Positions 37,782-48,030 of a DNA stretch of 64,000 nt are shown one piece after another. Made by a program: the position numbers and the translations under genes. The stretch covers positions 4,340,001 to 4,404,000 of the forward strand of contig NZ_CP108677.1 in the NCBI RefSeq assembly GCF_035994945.1, in the 5' to 3' direction. Every line of letters begins with the position of its first letter. The stretch's first letter is position 1. A model generated the notes under the pieces. The model searched no databases and was not told the DNA's origin. It saw nothing but the letters and a program-made list of their open reading frames with translations. Origin of the DNA: Streptomyces sp. NBC_01216 (GTDB taxonomy: Bacteria; Actinomycetota; Actinomycetes; Streptomycetales; Streptomycetaceae).

Positions 37782-38546
37782 GTGGTCCGCATCCGGGTCC
37801 TGGTGGTGGACGACCACCGCATCTTCGCCGAGTCGCTGGCAGCCGCCCTCGCGGCCGAGCCCGACGTCGACGTCTCCGCCGCGGGCAGCGGCCCGGCCGC
37901 CCTGCGGTGCCTGGACCGTGGCGCCGCCGAGGGGCGACGCTACGACGTGCTGCTGGTCGACGCCGACCTCGGCGCGGTTCCCGGGGCGCCCCCGGCCGCC
38001 CGCGCGGTGCCGGACGACGCGGAGGCCGTGGTGGACGGCATCTCGCTGGTCGCCGGGGTCCGCGAGGCCCGGCCGGCCATCCGCTCGATCGTGCTCGCCG
38101 AGAAGGACGACCCGCACCGGGCCGCTCTCGCCCTCCAGGCCGGTGCCTCGGGGTGGGTGGCCAAGGACTGCTCGCTGCAGCGGCTCCTCGCCGTGATCCG
38201 CGGGGTCCTGAGGGACGAGACCCATCTGCCGCCCGCGCTGCTGACCGGGGTGCTGCGGGAGCTGACGGCGGCCCGCAAGCACCGCACCGAGAGCGAGCGG
38301 CTCGTGGAGTCGCTGACCCCGCGCGAGCGGGAGGTGCTGCGCTGCATGGTGGCCGGCCTGGGGCGCAAGGCGGTCGCCGAGCGTCTGTTCCTGTCGCCGC
38401 ACACCGTCCGCACGCACATGCAGAACGTGCTCGGGAAGCTCGGTGTGCACTCCACGCTGGCCGCCGTGGCGCTGGCGCGCCGGGCGGGTGTGGGTCCGGC
38501 CGAGCTAGCCGGGGGTGTTGTCGAACGGGGCGGTCAACTGGCGTAG
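37782..38546 (+). CDS. NarL/LuxR-type response regulator
   Basis: 254-aa response regulator. The receiver starts 'VRIRVLVVDDHRIFAESLAA', with the phospho-acceptor Asp in 'RYDVLLVDADLGAVPG' and the conserved Lys in 'GASGWVAKDCSLQRLLAV'. The inter-strand loop after the Asp is longer than usual. The LuxR HTH (about 180-245) reads 'LTPREREVLRCMVAGLGRKA', 'LSPHTVRTHMQNVLGKLGVH'. GTG 37782 follows GGGGG; GTG 37776 is a close alternative. No partner kinase is adjacent; the orphan kinase at 52 kb is a candidate only by family type. The last 42 bp overlap the 3' end of the converging MarR gene. Confidence 0.9.
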   Translation: MVRIRVLVVDDHRIFAESLAAALAAEPDVDVSAAGSGPAALRCLDRGAAEGRRYDVLLVDADLGAVPGAPPAARAVPDDAEAVVDGISLVAGVREARPAIRSIVLAEKDDPHRAALALQAGASGWVAKDCSLQRLLAVIRGVLRDETHLPPALLTGVLRELTAARKHRTESERLVESLTPREREVLRCMVAGLGRKAVAERLFLSPHTVRTHMQNVLGKLGVHSTLAAVALARRAGVGPAELAGGVVERGGQLA

Positions 38547-39002
38547 CAGGGCTGCCAGTTCGCCGCGCTGGCCCCGGGAGAGCTGGGCGAGGATGGCCCG
38601 CTCCTGGGCGAGCAGTCCGGCGAGCGCCTGGTCGGCCCGGTCACGGCCCTCGGGGGTGAGCCGGACCAGGACCCCGCGCCGGTCGCTCGGGTCGGGGAGC
38701 CGTTCGACCAGTCCCTTCTTGGTGAGCCGGTCGATGCGGTTGGTCATGGTGCCCGAGGTGACCAGGGTCTGGGTGAGCAGTTGGCCCGGGGAGAGCTGGT
38801 AGGGGGCGCCGGCGCGGCGCAGCGACGTGAGGACGTCGAACTCCCAGGGCTCCAGCTGGTGCTCGGAGAAGGCGAGCCGACGGGCGCGGTCGAGGTGCCG
38901 GGCGAGCCGCGAGACGCGGCTCAGCACCTCGAGCGGTTCCACGTCGAGGTCCGGGCGCTCGCGGCGCCATGCAGCGACCAGTCGGTCGACCTCGTCCTCC
39001 AT
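38505..39002 (-). CDS. tamR: MarR-family regulator TamR-like
   Basis: 165-aa MarR protein with a winged helix at about 50-125: 'LEPWEFDVLTSLRRAGAPYQ', 'LLTQTLVTSGTMTNRIDRLT', 'PDPSDRRGVLVRLTPEGR'. It is divergent from a trans-aconitate methyltransferase gene, exactly the arrangement of S. coelicolor TamR, which senses trans-aconitate, citrate or cis-aconitate and controls tam and aconitase. The shared 132-bp region has a clear inverted-repeat operator. The 3' end overlaps the converging response regulator gene by 42 bp. Confidence 0.88.
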   Translation of the reverse strand: MEDEVDRLVAAWRRERPDLDVEPLEVLSRVSRLARHLDRARRLAFSEHQLEPWEFDVLTSLRRAGAPYQLSPGQLLTQTLVTSGTMTNRIDRLTKKGLVERLPDPSDRRGVLVRLTPEGRDRADQALAGLLAQERAILAQLSRGQRGELAALLRQLTAPFDNTPG

Positions 39003-39024
39003 GACGATCAGTGTAGAGGGTCTG

Positions 39025-39057
39025 TTGACATAAAGTCTCTTGACATCAAGATATATT
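39025..39057. promoter_or_regulatory. tamR-tam promoter/operator
   Basis: TCTTGA-CA-TCAAGA (39038-39051) is a perfect 6-bp-arm inverted repeat with MarR-type geometry. TTGACA occurs at 39025-39030 and again at 39040-39045; AAGATA or TATATT just downstream can serve as -10 for tam. TamR binding here would block tam transcription and that of tamR. Confidence 0.7.
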
Positions 39058-39134
39058 CGCCTGGACTATGGGGAAGGACCGGGGCCGGACCACCGTTCCG
39101 CTTCGGTAGCTCGTTCCAGCAAGGGGGCTCGAAC

Positions 39135-39977
39135 ATGCATTCCGCACCAACTTCTGCTTCTGCCGCACCGATATGGGATCCCCAGCAGTACCTTCGCCAC
39201 GCCGGCCTGCGCGCCCGTCCGTTCCTCGACCTGCTCGCCCGCATCCCGCACCTGCCCACCGAGGGCCGGCCCGCCCGGATCGCCGACCTGGGCTGCGGTC
39301 CGGGCAACGTGACCGCCCTGCTCGCCGACCGCTGGCCCGACGCCCACATCACCGGCTTCGACCTGTCCGCCGACATGCTTGAGCGTGCCGAGAAGGACTA
39401 CGCGGGGACCACCGCCGGCGGCGGATGGCTCGACTTCCGTCCCGCCGACGCCGCGCACTGGAGTCCCGACGAGCCCTACGACCTGATCGTCTCGAACGCG
39501 GCCCTGCAGTGGGTACCCGGCCATCCCGAGTCCTTCGCTCCCTGGGTCGAGGGGCTGACGCCCGGCGGCACGCTCGCCTTCCAGGTCCCCGGCAACTTCA
39601 CCTCGCCCAGCCACGCCCTGCTCGGGGAGCTCTGTGACGCACCGCAGTGGCGGGAACGCCTCGCCGGGCAGGGCCGCCGCTTCGTCCACGTCCTGGACCC
39701 GGCCGACTATCTCCGGCGGCTCGCCGACCTCGGCTGCGCGACCGACGTCTGGGAGACCGTGTACTCGCAGCTCCTGCCGGGCGAGGACCCGATCCTCGAC
39801 TGGGTCAAGGGCACCGCGCTGCGACCTGTCCTGACCGCGCTCGAAGGCGACCCGCAGGCGACGGACGCCTTCCTCGCCGCCTACCGCGACCTGCTGCACG
39901 CGGCCTACCCGCCAGGCCCGCACGGCACGGTCTTCCCGTTCCGCCGTATCTTCGCCGTCGCCACGAAGAGGCTGTGA
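39135..39977 (+). CDS. tam: Trans-aconitate 2-methyltransferase
   Basis: 280-aa class I SAM methyltransferase. The SAM motif is 'RIADLGCGPGNVTALLADRW', followed by 'ITGFDLSADMLERAEK' and 'YDLIVSNAALQWVPGHPESF', the latter diagnostic for the Tam family. It methyl-esterifies trans-aconitate, an inhibitor of aconitase that forms spontaneously from cis-aconitate. ATG 39135 has AAGGGGG upstream. Divergence from tamR and the shared operator fit inducible detoxification. Confidence 0.93.
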   Translation: MHSAPTSASAAPIWDPQQYLRHAGLRARPFLDLLARIPHLPTEGRPARIADLGCGPGNVTALLADRWPDAHITGFDLSADMLERAEKDYAGTTAGGGWLDFRPADAAHWSPDEPYDLIVSNAALQWVPGHPESFAPWVEGLTPGGTLAFQVPGNFTSPSHALLGELCDAPQWRERLAGQGRRFVHVLDPADYLRRLADLGCATDVWETVYSQLLPGEDPILDWVKGTALRPVLTALEGDPQATDAFLAAYRDLLHAAYPPGPHGTVFPFRRIFAVATKRL

Positions 39978-40063
39978 CGCGCACCGCCGTCCGACCTGCC
40001 CGGTTCACGCCGTCGTACCGGGCCGGTCGGCTCCGCCTGTTCCCGGCTCCGCCGCGGTGACAG

Positions 40064-40103
40064 GCCGGACGGGGGCGCCGCGTCCGCGGCACCCCCGTCC
40101 GGC
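40064..40103. terminator. Bidirectional terminator, tam / TetR
   Basis: 18-bp arms GCCGGACGGGGGCGCCGC and GCGGCACCCCCGTCCGGC with one mismatch and a 4-base loop, lying between convergent tam and TetR genes and 2 bp from the TetR stop. Confidence 0.85.
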
Positions 40104-40105
40104 TC

Positions 40106-40792
40106 TCAGCTCTTGCGGTGGCCTATCAGGCGGGGCTTCTGCTCCAGGCCGTCCAGACCGTGCCAGGCCAGGTTCACCAGGTGCGCCGCGACCTCCGCCT
40201 TCTTCGGCCTGCGCACGTCCAGCCACCACTGCCCGGTCAGCGCCACGCTGCCGACCAGCGCCTGCGCGTACAGCGGCGCGAGCTTCGGGTCGAAACCGCG
40301 GTTCTTGAACTCCAGGCCCAGGATGTCCTCGACCTGGGTGGCGATGTCGCTGATCAGCGACGCGAACGTGCCGGTCGACTGTGCCACCGGAGAGTCGCGT
40401 ACCAGGATCCGGAAGCCGTCCGTGTAGTTCTCGATGTAGTCCAGGAGGGCGAACGCCGCCTGTTCCAGCAGTTCGCGCGGGTGCCCGGCCGTCAGCGCGC
40501 CCGTCACCCCGTCGAGGAGCTGGCGCATCTCCCGGTCCACCACGACCGCGTACAGCCCTTCCTTGCCGCCGAAGTGCTCGTACACCACCGGCTTGGACAC
40601 CCCGGCCTTCGCCGCGATCTCCTCCACCGACGTGCCCTCGAAGCCCTTCTCGGCGAAGAGCGCGCGGCCGATGTCCAGCAGCTGTTCCCGGCGCTCCGCC
40701 CCCGTCATGCGGACCCTGCGACCCCTGCGGGGCTTACCCGGTCCACTGCTGCCGGTAGTCGTACTGCCATCGATCGCCACGTCCTCCATCAT
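40106..40792 (-). CDS. TetR-family regulator coupled to the desaturase gene
   Basis: 228-aa TetR protein. An N-terminal Ser/Gly/Arg-rich extension (1-28) precedes the HTH at about 33-80: 'REQLLDIGRALFAEKGFEGT', 'EEIAAKAGVSKPVVYEHFGG'. The C-terminal domain includes 'NYTDGFRILVRDSPVAQSTG' and 'ALVGSVALTGQWWLDVRRPK', typical of actinobacterial TetR regulators linked to lipid genes. ATG 40792 overlaps the desaturase stop (ATGA), so the two are made together, and the regulator probably represses the pair through the TACG-N4-CGTA sites upstream of the desaturase gene (inference). Confidence 0.9.
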   Translation of the reverse strand: MMEDVAIDGSTTTGSSGPGKPRRGRRVRMTGAERREQLLDIGRALFAEKGFEGTSVEEIAAKAGVSKPVVYEHFGGKEGLYAVVVDREMRQLLDGVTGALTAGHPRELLEQAAFALLDYIENYTDGFRILVRDSPVAQSTGTFASLISDIATQVEDILGLEFKNRGFDPKLAPLYAQALVGSVALTGQWWLDVRRPKKAEVAAHLVNLAWHGLDGLEQKPRLIGHRKS

Positions 40793-41772
40793 GCCGCTTT
40801 CGTGGCCCTGTCCTGGCGGCGGGCCTCGATCCGGGACGCGTTCGGCCAGCGCACGTCGTAGGCCCAGCCGAGCTGCTCGAACCAGCGGATCAGGCGGGCG
40901 CTGGAGTCGACCTGGCCGCGCAGCACCCCGTGCCGCGCCGACGTCGGGTCCGCGTGGTGCAGGTTGTGCCAGGACTCGCCGCAGGACAGCACCGCCAGCC
41001 ACCAGACGTTGCCCGAGCGGTCACGCGACTTGAAGGGCCGCTTGCCGACGGCGTGGCAGATCGAGTTGATCGACCAGGTCACGTGGTGCAGCAGGGCCAC
41101 CCGCACCAGCGAGCCCCAGAAGAAGGCGGTGAACGCACCCCACCACGACATCGTGACCAGACCGCCCACCAGCGGCGGAATCGCCAGCGACACCACCGTC
41201 CAGAGGACGAACTGGCGGGAGACCGCCCGGAGCGCAGGATCCTTGATCAGGTCCGGCGCGTACTTGTGCTGGGGCGTCTGCTCCTCGTCGAACATCCAGC
41301 CGATGTGCGCCCACCACAGGCCCTTCATCAGGGCCGGGACCGTCTCGCCGAACCGCCACGGCGAATGCGGGTCGCCGTCGGCGTCGGAGAACTTGTGGTG
41401 CTTGCGGTGGTCCGCCACCCAGCGCACCAGCGGTCCCTCCACGGCCAGCGAACCCATGACCGCCAGCGCGATGCGCAGCGGACGTTTCGCCTTGAAGGAG
41501 CCGTGCGTGAAGTACCGGTGGAAGCCGATCGTGATGCCGTGGCAGCCGATGTAGTACATCGCCACCAGCAGCCCCAGATCGAGCCAGCTCAGTCCCCAGC
41601 CCCAGGCCAGCGGCACCGCCGCGAGCAGCGCCAGGAACGGGACCGTGATGAACAGCAGCAGCATGATCTGCTCGATCGACCGCTTGCTGTCACCGCCGAG
41701 CGTGGCGGAGGGTAGATCCGGATCGGTGACCCGCGCCTCGGGTTGCGAGGTCACCTCGGGGGTTGTGGTCAT
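40789..41772 (-). CDS. Membrane fatty acyl-CoA delta-9 desaturase
   Basis: 327-aa integral membrane di-iron desaturase. The three histidine boxes are H85-x4-H90 ('GFHRYFTHGSF'), H122-x2-H125-H126 ('DHRKHHKFSD') and 'ESWHNLHHADPTSA'. Four membrane helices lie in two pairs, about 38-58/62-82 and 165-185/190-215. It introduces the double bond that adjusts membrane fluidity. It heads a two-gene operon with a TetR regulator and has twin palindromic sites about 50-80 bp upstream, so transcription is probably set by acyl-chain supply. Confidence 0.93.
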   Translation of the reverse strand: MTTTPEVTSQPEARVTDPDLPSATLGGDSKRSIEQIMLLLFITVPFLALLAAVPLAWGWGLSWLDLGLLVAMYYIGCHGITIGFHRYFTHGSFKAKRPLRIALAVMGSLAVEGPLVRWVADHRKHHKFSDADGDPHSPWRFGETVPALMKGLWWAHIGWMFDEEQTPQHKYAPDLIKDPALRAVSRQFVLWTVVSLAIPPLVGGLVTMSWWGAFTAFFWGSLVRVALLHHVTWSINSICHAVGKRPFKSRDRSGNVWWLAVLSCGESWHNLHHADPTSARHGVLRGQVDSSARLIRWFEQLGWAYDVRWPNASRIEARRQDRATKAA

Positions 41773-41824
41773 GGGGGTCCCCTGGGGGTGAAGGGATGAA
41801 AAGGGAGAGAAAGGGGCGCGTGGC

Positions 41825-41851
41825 TACGCCTCCGTAACCTACGGCGACGTA
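41825..41851. promoter_or_regulatory. Twin TACG-N4-CGTA operators for desaturase-tetR operon
   Basis: Two palindromes, TACG-CCTC-CGTA (41825-41836) and TACG-GCGA-CGTA (41840-41851), start exactly 15 bp apart; both continue as CGTAA. They lie 53-79 bp upstream of the desaturase ATG, over the likely promoter. The spacing would place two TetR dimers on nearly opposite or adjacent faces of the helix. Confidence 0.7.
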
Positions 41852-42007
41852 AGTATGGCAGCGCGATGCCGCGCGGCAAGAGGGCGCAAGGAGGGGCATG
41901 CGAGGCGTCTCTGAACGGGACACCTATCCTGGGTGCGTCGGACAGCGCGGTCCGCAAGCCTCCAGTTCCCCTCCAGACGTGCCCAAACACTGCAAGGAGC
42001 CGCACCT

Positions 42008-44737
<2,730 letters not shown>

Positions 44738-44749
44738 TCCCCGGAACGT

Positions 44750-44788
44750 ACGAGGGTGTCCCCGCCGGCCCGGCGGGGGCACCCTCGT
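44750..44788. terminator. ppc terminator
   Basis: Hairpin with arms ACGAGGGTG-T-CCCCGCCG and CGGCGGGG-G-CACCCTCGT around a 3-base loop, 12 bp after the ppc stop. Confidence 0.85.
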
Positions 44789-45064
44789 TCTCGAACTCCG
44801 CCGCCGTCAGCGGGAGCTTCCGTCGCAGGGTCGGATGATCAGGGTCGCCAGCGGCGGAGGCGGCCGGAGCGAGGTCGAGAGAGCCCGCCATGGCGGCGAC
44901 GAGCGCGGCCGCGGGGATGAAGGATCGTCGCATGCGCAGTCGTTCAGCTGGGATGAGGGGGGCCGTGGGGAGTGGCGACGGCAGCTTGGACACACCATCG
45001 AGCCACTCCGAACCCACTGGTCGATAGCGATCCCACGGGAACGCGTCAGTCTGTCCTGAACAGG

Positions 45065-45508
45065 TCAGAGCGCGAAGAAGGCCGCCAGCAGCAGCGCGCC
45101 CCCCGTCCCCGCCAGAGCCCAGGCGGTACGCGTCATCCGCAGACCGCCCCCTACGAGCGGCGCCGCCAGCAACAGCGCTCCGCCCAACGGCAGCCAGGCG
45201 TGCAGCCCGCCGCCCCAGCCGGCCCGCACCGCCTCCTGCGTCCCCGGCTTCACCACCACCGGCAGCGTCTGTCCCCGGGACGCCGCGACCGAGTGCGCGA
45301 TCGTCAGGGAAGGGTGCGGCTGCGCCGGGTCCTCCGGCACGTACCGGCCGCTGCACGTCTTCTCGTCGCAGCCGGTCACCGTCAGAGTGCCGTGTTCACG
45401 GCCCTTGGACAGCAGGACGTGCTGGGCGGTCCCCCAGGAGGACCAGGCACCCGCGACGACGAGCAGCAGGGCGACCAGTGCCAGGGCGGCGTTACGGGCA
45501 TGCGTCAT
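45065..45508 (-). CDS. Conserved hypothetical membrane protein
   Basis: 147-aa protein. The first membrane helix is at about 7-27 ('NAALALVALLLVVAGAWSSW'), an extracytoplasmic loop carries one Cys pair ('TVTGCDEKTCSGRYVPEDPA'), and two C-terminal helices lie at about 103-122 and 127-146. I do not recognise a function. It follows pth on the same strand after 39 bp. A TACGAT hexamer only 8 bases before ATG suggests a leaderless transcript of its own, although read-through from pth is possible. Confidence 0.75.
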   Translation of the reverse strand: MTHARNAALALVALLLVVAGAWSSWGTAQHVLLSKGREHGTLTVTGCDEKTCSGRYVPEDPAQPHPSLTIAHSVAASRGQTLPVVVKPGTQEAVRAGWGGGLHAWLPLGGALLLAAPLVGGGLRMTRTAWALAGTGGALLLAAFFAL

Positions 45509-45547
45509 GACCCGCGATCGTACAGTCGTACTGATTCGGCGTGTCGG

Positions 45548-46144
45548 TCAGGAGTTGTAGGCCGACTGCGCCCGCTCCAGACCTTCCGCCACCAGGCACT
45601 CGACCGCGTCGGCCGCCCGGTCCACGAAATAGTCGAGTTCCTTGCGCTCGCCCGAGGAGAAGTCCTTCAGCACGAAGTCGGCGACCTGCATCCGGCCGGG
45701 CGGACGCCCGATCCCGAACCGCACCCGGTGGTACTCGGCACCCATGGACTTCGTCATCGACTTCAGGCCGTTGTGGCCGTTGTCGCCCCCGCCGATCTTC
45801 AGGCGCAGCACGCCGTAGTCGATGTCCAGCTCGTCGTGGATCGCCACGACGTGCGCCGTCGGCACCTTGTAGAAGTCGCGCAGCGCCGTGACCGGTCCGC
45901 CGGAGAGATTCATGTACGACATCGGCTTCGCGAGGACCACCCGGCGGTTCGCCGGACCGATCGGCCCCATCCGGCCCTCGACCACCTGCGCCTGTGCCTT
46001 CTGCGCCCGCTTGAACTTCCCACCGATCCGCTCGGCCAGCAGGTCCGCGACCATGAAGCCCACGTTGTGCCGGTTGGCGGCGTACTCGGGGCCCGGGTTG
46101 CCGAGTCCGACGATCAGCCAGGGGGCGTTCGCGTCGTCCGTCAT
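45548..46144 (-). CDS. pth: Peptidyl-tRNA hydrolase
   Basis: 198-aa Pth that recycles peptidyl-tRNA released from stalled ribosomes. Motifs are '[20 protein letters not shown]' (catalytic His), '[15 protein letters not shown]', '[20 protein letters not shown]' (active Asp) and '[11 protein letters not shown]'. ATG 46144 is preferred: GAGGAG lies 10 bases upstream, while GTG 46153 would be too close. It sits 95 bp downstream of rplY, with a hairpin between, the usual actinobacterial pair. Confidence 0.96.
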   Translation of the reverse strand: MTDDANAPWLIVGLGNPGPEYAANRHNVGFMVADLLAERIGGKFKRAQKAQAQVVEGRMGPIGPANRRVVLAKPMSYMNLSGGPVTALRDFYKVPTAHVVAIHDELDIDYGVLRLKIGGGDNGHNGLKSMTKSMGAEYHRVRFGIGRPPGRMQVADFVLKDFSSGERKELDYFVDRAADAVECLVAEGLERAQSAYNS

Positions 46145-46191
46145 GTGCGTCACGTCTCCTCGTGTGGGTACTCGCGTGCGTGCAGAAAGAA

Positions 46192-46225
46192 ACGGGGTGG
46201 CGGACCCTGCGGCCCGTCACCCCGT
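46192..46225. terminator. Hairpin between rplY and pth
   Basis: Inverted repeat ACGGGGTG (46192-46199) and CACCCCGT (46218-46225), 14 bp after the rplY stop on the minus strand. It probably attenuates rather than fully separates the two genes. Confidence 0.55.
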
Positions 46226-46239
46226 CACCCGACAGGCTC

Positions 46240-46830
46240 TCAGGCCTCGGCGCCCTCGGCCGCGGTCTCGGCCTCGGCGGACGGCTCCTCGGCCTGCGCG
46301 GCCAGGATCTGCAGCACGACGGCGTCGGCGTCGGTCGCCAGGGCGACGCCCTTCGGCAGGGTGATGTCCTTGGCGAGGATGGAGGCGCCGGCCTCCAGGC
46401 CCTCCACGGAGACCGTGACGGCCTCGGGGATGTGGGTGGCCTCGGCCTCGACGGACAGCGTGTTGAGGACGTGCTCCAGCAGGTTGCCACCGGCGGCCAG
46501 CTCGCCCTCGGCGTGGACCGGAATCTCGACCGTGACCGTCTCGCCGCGCTTCACGAGGAGCAGGTCGACGTGCTCGAGGAAGCCCTTCAGCGGGTCGCGC
46601 TGCACGGCCTTCGGGATCGCGAGCTCGTCGCGGCCCTCGATGTCCAGCGCCAGCAGGACGTTCGGCGTACGCAGGGCGAGCAGCAGCTCGTGGCCCGGCA
46701 GGGTGATGTGGACCGGGTCCGAACCGTGGCCGTACAGGACACCCGGAACCTTGCTGTCACGGCGGATCCTGCGGGCGGCGCCCTTGCCGAACTCCGAGCG
46801 GAGGCTCGCGGCGATCTTGACCTCGGACAT
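46240..46830 (-). CDS. rplY: 50S ribosomal protein L25 (long CTC form)
   Basis: 196-aa L25/CTC protein. The N-terminal 5S-rRNA-binding domain (1-95) includes 'KGAARRIRRDSKVPGVLYGH' and 'LKGFLEHVDLLLVKRGETVT'. The C-terminal TL5/CTC beta domain (about 96-185) is followed by an acidic Glu/Ala tail. ATG 46830 has GAGGAG upstream. A good promoter lies about 135 bp upstream. It is the first gene before pth. Confidence 0.95.
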   Translation of the reverse strand: MSEVKIAASLRSEFGKGAARRIRRDSKVPGVLYGHGSDPVHITLPGHELLLALRTPNVLLALDIEGRDELAIPKAVQRDPLKGFLEHVDLLLVKRGETVTVEIPVHAEGELAAGGNLLEHVLNTLSVEAEATHIPEAVTVSVEGLEAGASILAKDITLPKGVALATDADAVVLQILAAQAEEPSAEAETAAEGAEA

Positions 46831-46964
46831 GTGCACTCCTCGTAATGTGGTGACGGGACGACTGTCACCCGGCCACGACTGGCGATGGCCTGCTACGAAG
46901 AGCGCGTCGATAACGGACCGCCGCACCACACCGGGTACGGCCTCCCTCGCCGAGCAACGACGGC

Positions 46965-46994
46965 AGTCTACTCGGTGCGCCCCCGGCGACCCAA
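46965..46994 (-). promoter_or_regulatory. Likely housekeeping promoter of rplY-pth
   Basis: On the minus strand, TTGGGT (46994-46989) and TAGACT (46970-46965) are separated by 18 bp, a fair sigma-HrdB match, about 135 bp before the rplY start. Confidence 0.55.
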
Positions 46995-47082
46995 TCGGAT
47001 CTCCCCGGCACCCCCGCAGGGCCCGTACCGCCCCGCACCCGCACCACTGGGCGGGAGCCCGGCGCACCTATCCTTGCCGCCC

Positions 47083-48030
47083 ATGGACCTGCTCCTGCAC
47101 CTGCGGTACTTCCGGACCGTCGCAGAGGAACAGCACTTCGGACGCGCCGCCGAACGCCTGCGCATGGCCCAGCCCTCCCTCTCCCAGCGCATCCGGCGCC
47201 TCGAACGCGAATTCGGCGTCCGCCTCCTCGACCGCGACAGCCGCGGCACCACCCTCACACCCGCCGGCCGCCTCGTCCTCACCGAGACCGAACACCTTCT
47301 CGCCGCCGCCGACCGGCTCACCGCCGTCGTCGCACGCGTCCACGACGGCCAGGCCGGCACCCTCCGGGCGGCCGTGCCGCCCCACCTCGGCGCCACCGCC
47401 GTCGGCGCCCTCCTCATCGCCTTCCGCGACCGGTCGCCCGGCGGCGACCTCGCGCTGCGCGAACTCACCAGCGCCGAACAGGCCGCCGAACTCACCGCCG
47501 GCACGCTCGACGCCGGTGTCGTCCGCCATCCCTGCCCCGCCCCGGGACTCGCCTTCGGCCCCGTCCTCCACCAGCCCCTCGGCGTCCTCCTCGCCGGCAC
47601 CGATCCCCTCGCCGCCCTCCCCGAGATCCCCACCGCCGCGCTCACTGGCCGTGACCTCGTCCTCTTCCCCCGGGCCGAGGCGCCCGCCCTGCACGACGAG
47701 ACCCTCACCGCCGCCGCCCGGCACGGCTGCACCCCGGGCACCGTGCAGGAAGCCGCCGGAGCCGACTTCCTGCACGGCCTCGTCCTCTCCGGCCGTGCCG
47801 TCGCCCTCGTCCCCCGGACCCCCGCAGGGACCGGCACCCTCTGGCGTCCCCTCCGCGGCAACCCCCTCGCCTGGCGCACTTCCACGGCCTGGCCCCAGGG
47901 CCGCGACGGACCCGCCCTCCGGCTCTTCGCCGACACCGTCCACCAGACCCTGCGCGACCACGCCGGCATGCTCACCGCGGCCACCCCCCGGATGGTCTTC
48001 CCCCGCCCCGCATCGGAGTTCCCCCTGTGA
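47083..48030 (+). CDS. LysR-family transcriptional regulator
   Basis: 315-aa LysR protein with HTH at about 1-60: 'LLLHLRYFRTVAEEQHFGRA', 'LRMAQPSLSQRIRRLEREFG', 'RDSRGTTLTPAGRLVL'. The effector domain follows (about 90-300). ATG 47083 begins the canonical M-D-L-x2-L-R-Y-F; a TATCCT hexamer lies 11-14 bases upstream, so the mRNA may be leaderless. Its stop overlaps the GTG of a beta-lactamase-like gene, so regulator and enzyme are co-translated rather than divergent as in classical AmpR/AmpC. Codon use is strongly C-ending, as in the next gene. Confidence 0.9.
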   Translation: MDLLLHLRYFRTVAEEQHFGRAAERLRMAQPSLSQRIRRLEREFGVRLLDRDSRGTTLTPAGRLVLTETEHLLAAADRLTAVVARVHDGQAGTLRAAVPPHLGATAVGALLIAFRDRSPGGDLALRELTSAEQAAELTAGTLDAGVVRHPCPAPGLAFGPVLHQPLGVLLAGTDPLAALPEIPTAALTGRDLVLFPRAEAPALHDETLTAAARHGCTPGTVQEAAGADFLHGLVLSGRAVALVPRTPAGTGTLWRPLRGNPLAWRTSTAWPQGRDGPALRLFADTVHQTLRDHAGMLTAATPRMVFPRPASEFPL

